NCBI GenBank assembly: GCA_900316585.1
Contig: ONDM01000005.1
Coordinates: forward strand, 1 to 64,000
Origin: an uncultured Prevotellaceae bacterium
Lineage (GTDB): Bacteria > Bacteroidota > Bacteroidia > Bacteroidales > Bacteroidaceae
DNA: 64,000 bases
Direction of reading: 5' to 3'
Below, in pieces: positions 62,882 to 64,000 of the stretch. Each line of letters opens with the position of its first letter. Position 1 is the first letter of the stretch. The notes under the pieces are model-generated. The model saw only the letters and a list, made by a program, of their open reading frames with translations, did no database searches and was not told where the DNA came from. A program made the position numbers and the translations under genes.

Positions 62882-64000
62882 ATGAAGTATTATAGTACCA
62901 ATGGTCAGGCATCATTTGCCACACTACAAGATGCCGTAGTGAAAGGACTGGCTAGTGACAAGGGTTTGTATATGCCAGAAAGGATAAAGCTACTGCCACA
63001 GGCTTTTTATGATCATATTGAGGATCTGAGTTTTCAAGAAATAGCTTACAGAGTGGCTGATGAATTCTTTGGAGAGGATGTTCCTTCTGAAACATTGAAG
63101 CAGATTGTATATGATACCTTATCCTTTGATGTCCCTGTGGTAAAAGTAAAAGATAATATTTATTCTTTAGAACTTTTCCATGGCCCAACTTTGGCTTTTA
63201 AGGATGTTGGAGCTCGTTTCATGGCTCGTTTGTTAGGCTATTTCATCCGAAAGGAGGGTAAGGAACAGGTGAATGTGCTGGTTGCAACTAGCGGTGACAC
63301 TGGTAGTGCCGTTGCAAACGGATTCTTGGGTGTGGAAGGCATTCATGTCTATGTACTTTACCCTAAAGGTAAAGTCAGTCCTATCCAGGAATGCCAGTTT
63401 ACTACTTTAGGCCAGAATATCACAGCGTTGGAAATTGATGGTGTCTTTGATGATTGTCAGGCATTGGTAAAGAATGCTTTTGTGGATGCTCAATTGAAAC
63501 AACACATGAAGTTGACTTCCGCCAATTCTATCAATGTGGCTCGTTTCTTGCCACAGTCTTTCTATTATTTTTATGCTTATGCACAACTGAAAAAACAGGG
63601 GAAGGCTGATGATTTGGTGGTTTGTGTACCAAGTGGTAATTTTGGAAATATCTGCTCTGCTTTATTTGGCAAGAAAATGGGATTACCTGTGAAGCGTTTC
63701 ATCGCAGCCAACAATGCTAATGACATTTTCTTCAAGTATTTGAAGACAGGTAAATATGAGCCTAAACCATCTGTTCAGACCATTGCTAATGCCATGGATG
63801 TGGGGAATCCTTCTAATTTTGCACGTATTTACGACCTTTATGGTAAAGACCATGCAGCTATTTGTGCCGATATAAGTGGTGCTACTTATTCAGATGAGCA
63901 GATTGCGGATACTATACGTGAAGTACAAGCAGAAACGGGTTATATATGCGATCCTCATGGTGCTTGTGGATACCGTGCCCTTAAAGAAGGCTTGAAAGAG
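62882..64000 (+). CDS. thrC: threonine synthase (3' end outside window)
   Basis: The first 373 residues of threonine synthase, which turns O-phosphohomoserine into threonine. MKYYSTNGQASFA is the usual start, Lys107 in GPTLAFKD binds PLP, and SGDTGSAV and PSGNFGNI bind the phosphate. It starts 3 nt after the phosphoglycerate-mutase-like gene. The frame is open to the window end; roughly 60 residues should be missing. Confidence 0.96.
   Translation, partial: MKYYSTNGQASFATLQDAVVKGLASDKGLYMPERIKLLPQAFYDHIEDLSFQEIAYRVADEFFGEDVPSETLKQIVYDTLSFDVPVVKVKDNIYSLELFHGPTLAFKDVGARFMARLLGYFIRKEGKEQVNVLVATSGDTGSAVANGFLGVEGIHVYVLYPKGKVSPIQECQFTTLGQNITALEIDGVFDDCQALVKNAFVDAQLKQHMKLTSANSINVARFLPQSFYYFYAYAQLKKQGKADDLVVCVPSGNFGNICSALFGKKMGLPVKRFIAANNANDIFFKYLKTGKYEPKPSVQTIANAMDVGNPSNFARIYDLYGKDHAAICADISGATYSDEQIADTIREVQAETGYICDPHGACGYRALKEGLKE

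Overview
The window is a chromosomal segment from a Bacteroidales bacterium (Bacteroides, Phocaeicola or Prevotella type; I cannot resolve the genus). The evidence is the repeated promoter form TTG/TTTG, 19-21 bp, TAnnTTTG; the general absence of Shine-Dalgarno sequences; secreted and lipid-anchored hydrolases of Bacteroidetes type; a fimbrillin-like lipoprotein; a single-chain pyruvate:ferredoxin oxidoreductase; and DPP III with an HECLGH motif. I see no transposase, integrase, phage gene, CRISPR array or SusC/SusD pair, so this looks like core genome.

Layout. 1-97: 3' end of a 5S rRNA and its terminator. 220-6827: leucine operon (promoter, leader peptide, attenuator, leuA, leuC, leuD, a second LeuA/citramalate-synthase-type enzyme, a 64-aa membrane protein, leuB). 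6924-17900: TPR protein, RecQ, AraC-type regulator, DPP III, AlkD-like protein, Fur-type regulator, purA, HhH protein, cca, lipoprotein. 17897-22127 (minus strand): recJ-recQ-ruvA repair operon. 22220-28642: ROK kinase and GH2 glycosidase bracketed by two copies of a palindromic repeat, then two tandem secreted C1 cysteine peptidases. 28704-36577 (minus strand): Xaa-Pro aminopeptidase, Na+/alanine symporter, PFOR, AAA-type ATPase. 36719-39640: ATP-grasp-like protein and a GHL10 lipid/secreted glycosidase-like protein. 39773-49745: a tight plus-strand run of eight genes (cstA, small membrane protein, barrel protein, ABC-F, M13 peptidase, metA, U32 protein, zinc-ribbon lipoprotein). 49849-50402: five-tRNA operon. 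50453-58859: fimbrillin-like lipoprotein, small barrel protein, radA, FAD protein, GH31. 58936-64000: threonine operon (promoter, leader peptide, attenuator candidate, thrA, phosphoglycerate-mutase-like gene, thrC cut by the window end).

The most interesting elements are the two unannotated-type leader peptides. The leu leader (279-362) has 11 branched-chain residues in 27 and ends just before a terminator hairpin whose 5' arm can alternatively pair, over 8 perfect base pairs, with the end of the leader reading frame. The thr leader (58986-59063) has 8 Thr in 25 residues and precedes a hairpin and U-tract upstream of thrA. Both operons therefore look controlled by ribosome stalling and transcription attenuation. 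The thr operon has no GHMP-type thrB in its visible part; the phosphoglycerate-mutase-like protein between thrA and thrC probably fills the homoserine kinase step. metA carries Glu111, predicting an acetyl rather than succinyl donor, so aspartate-family flux through homoserine is represented at both branches.
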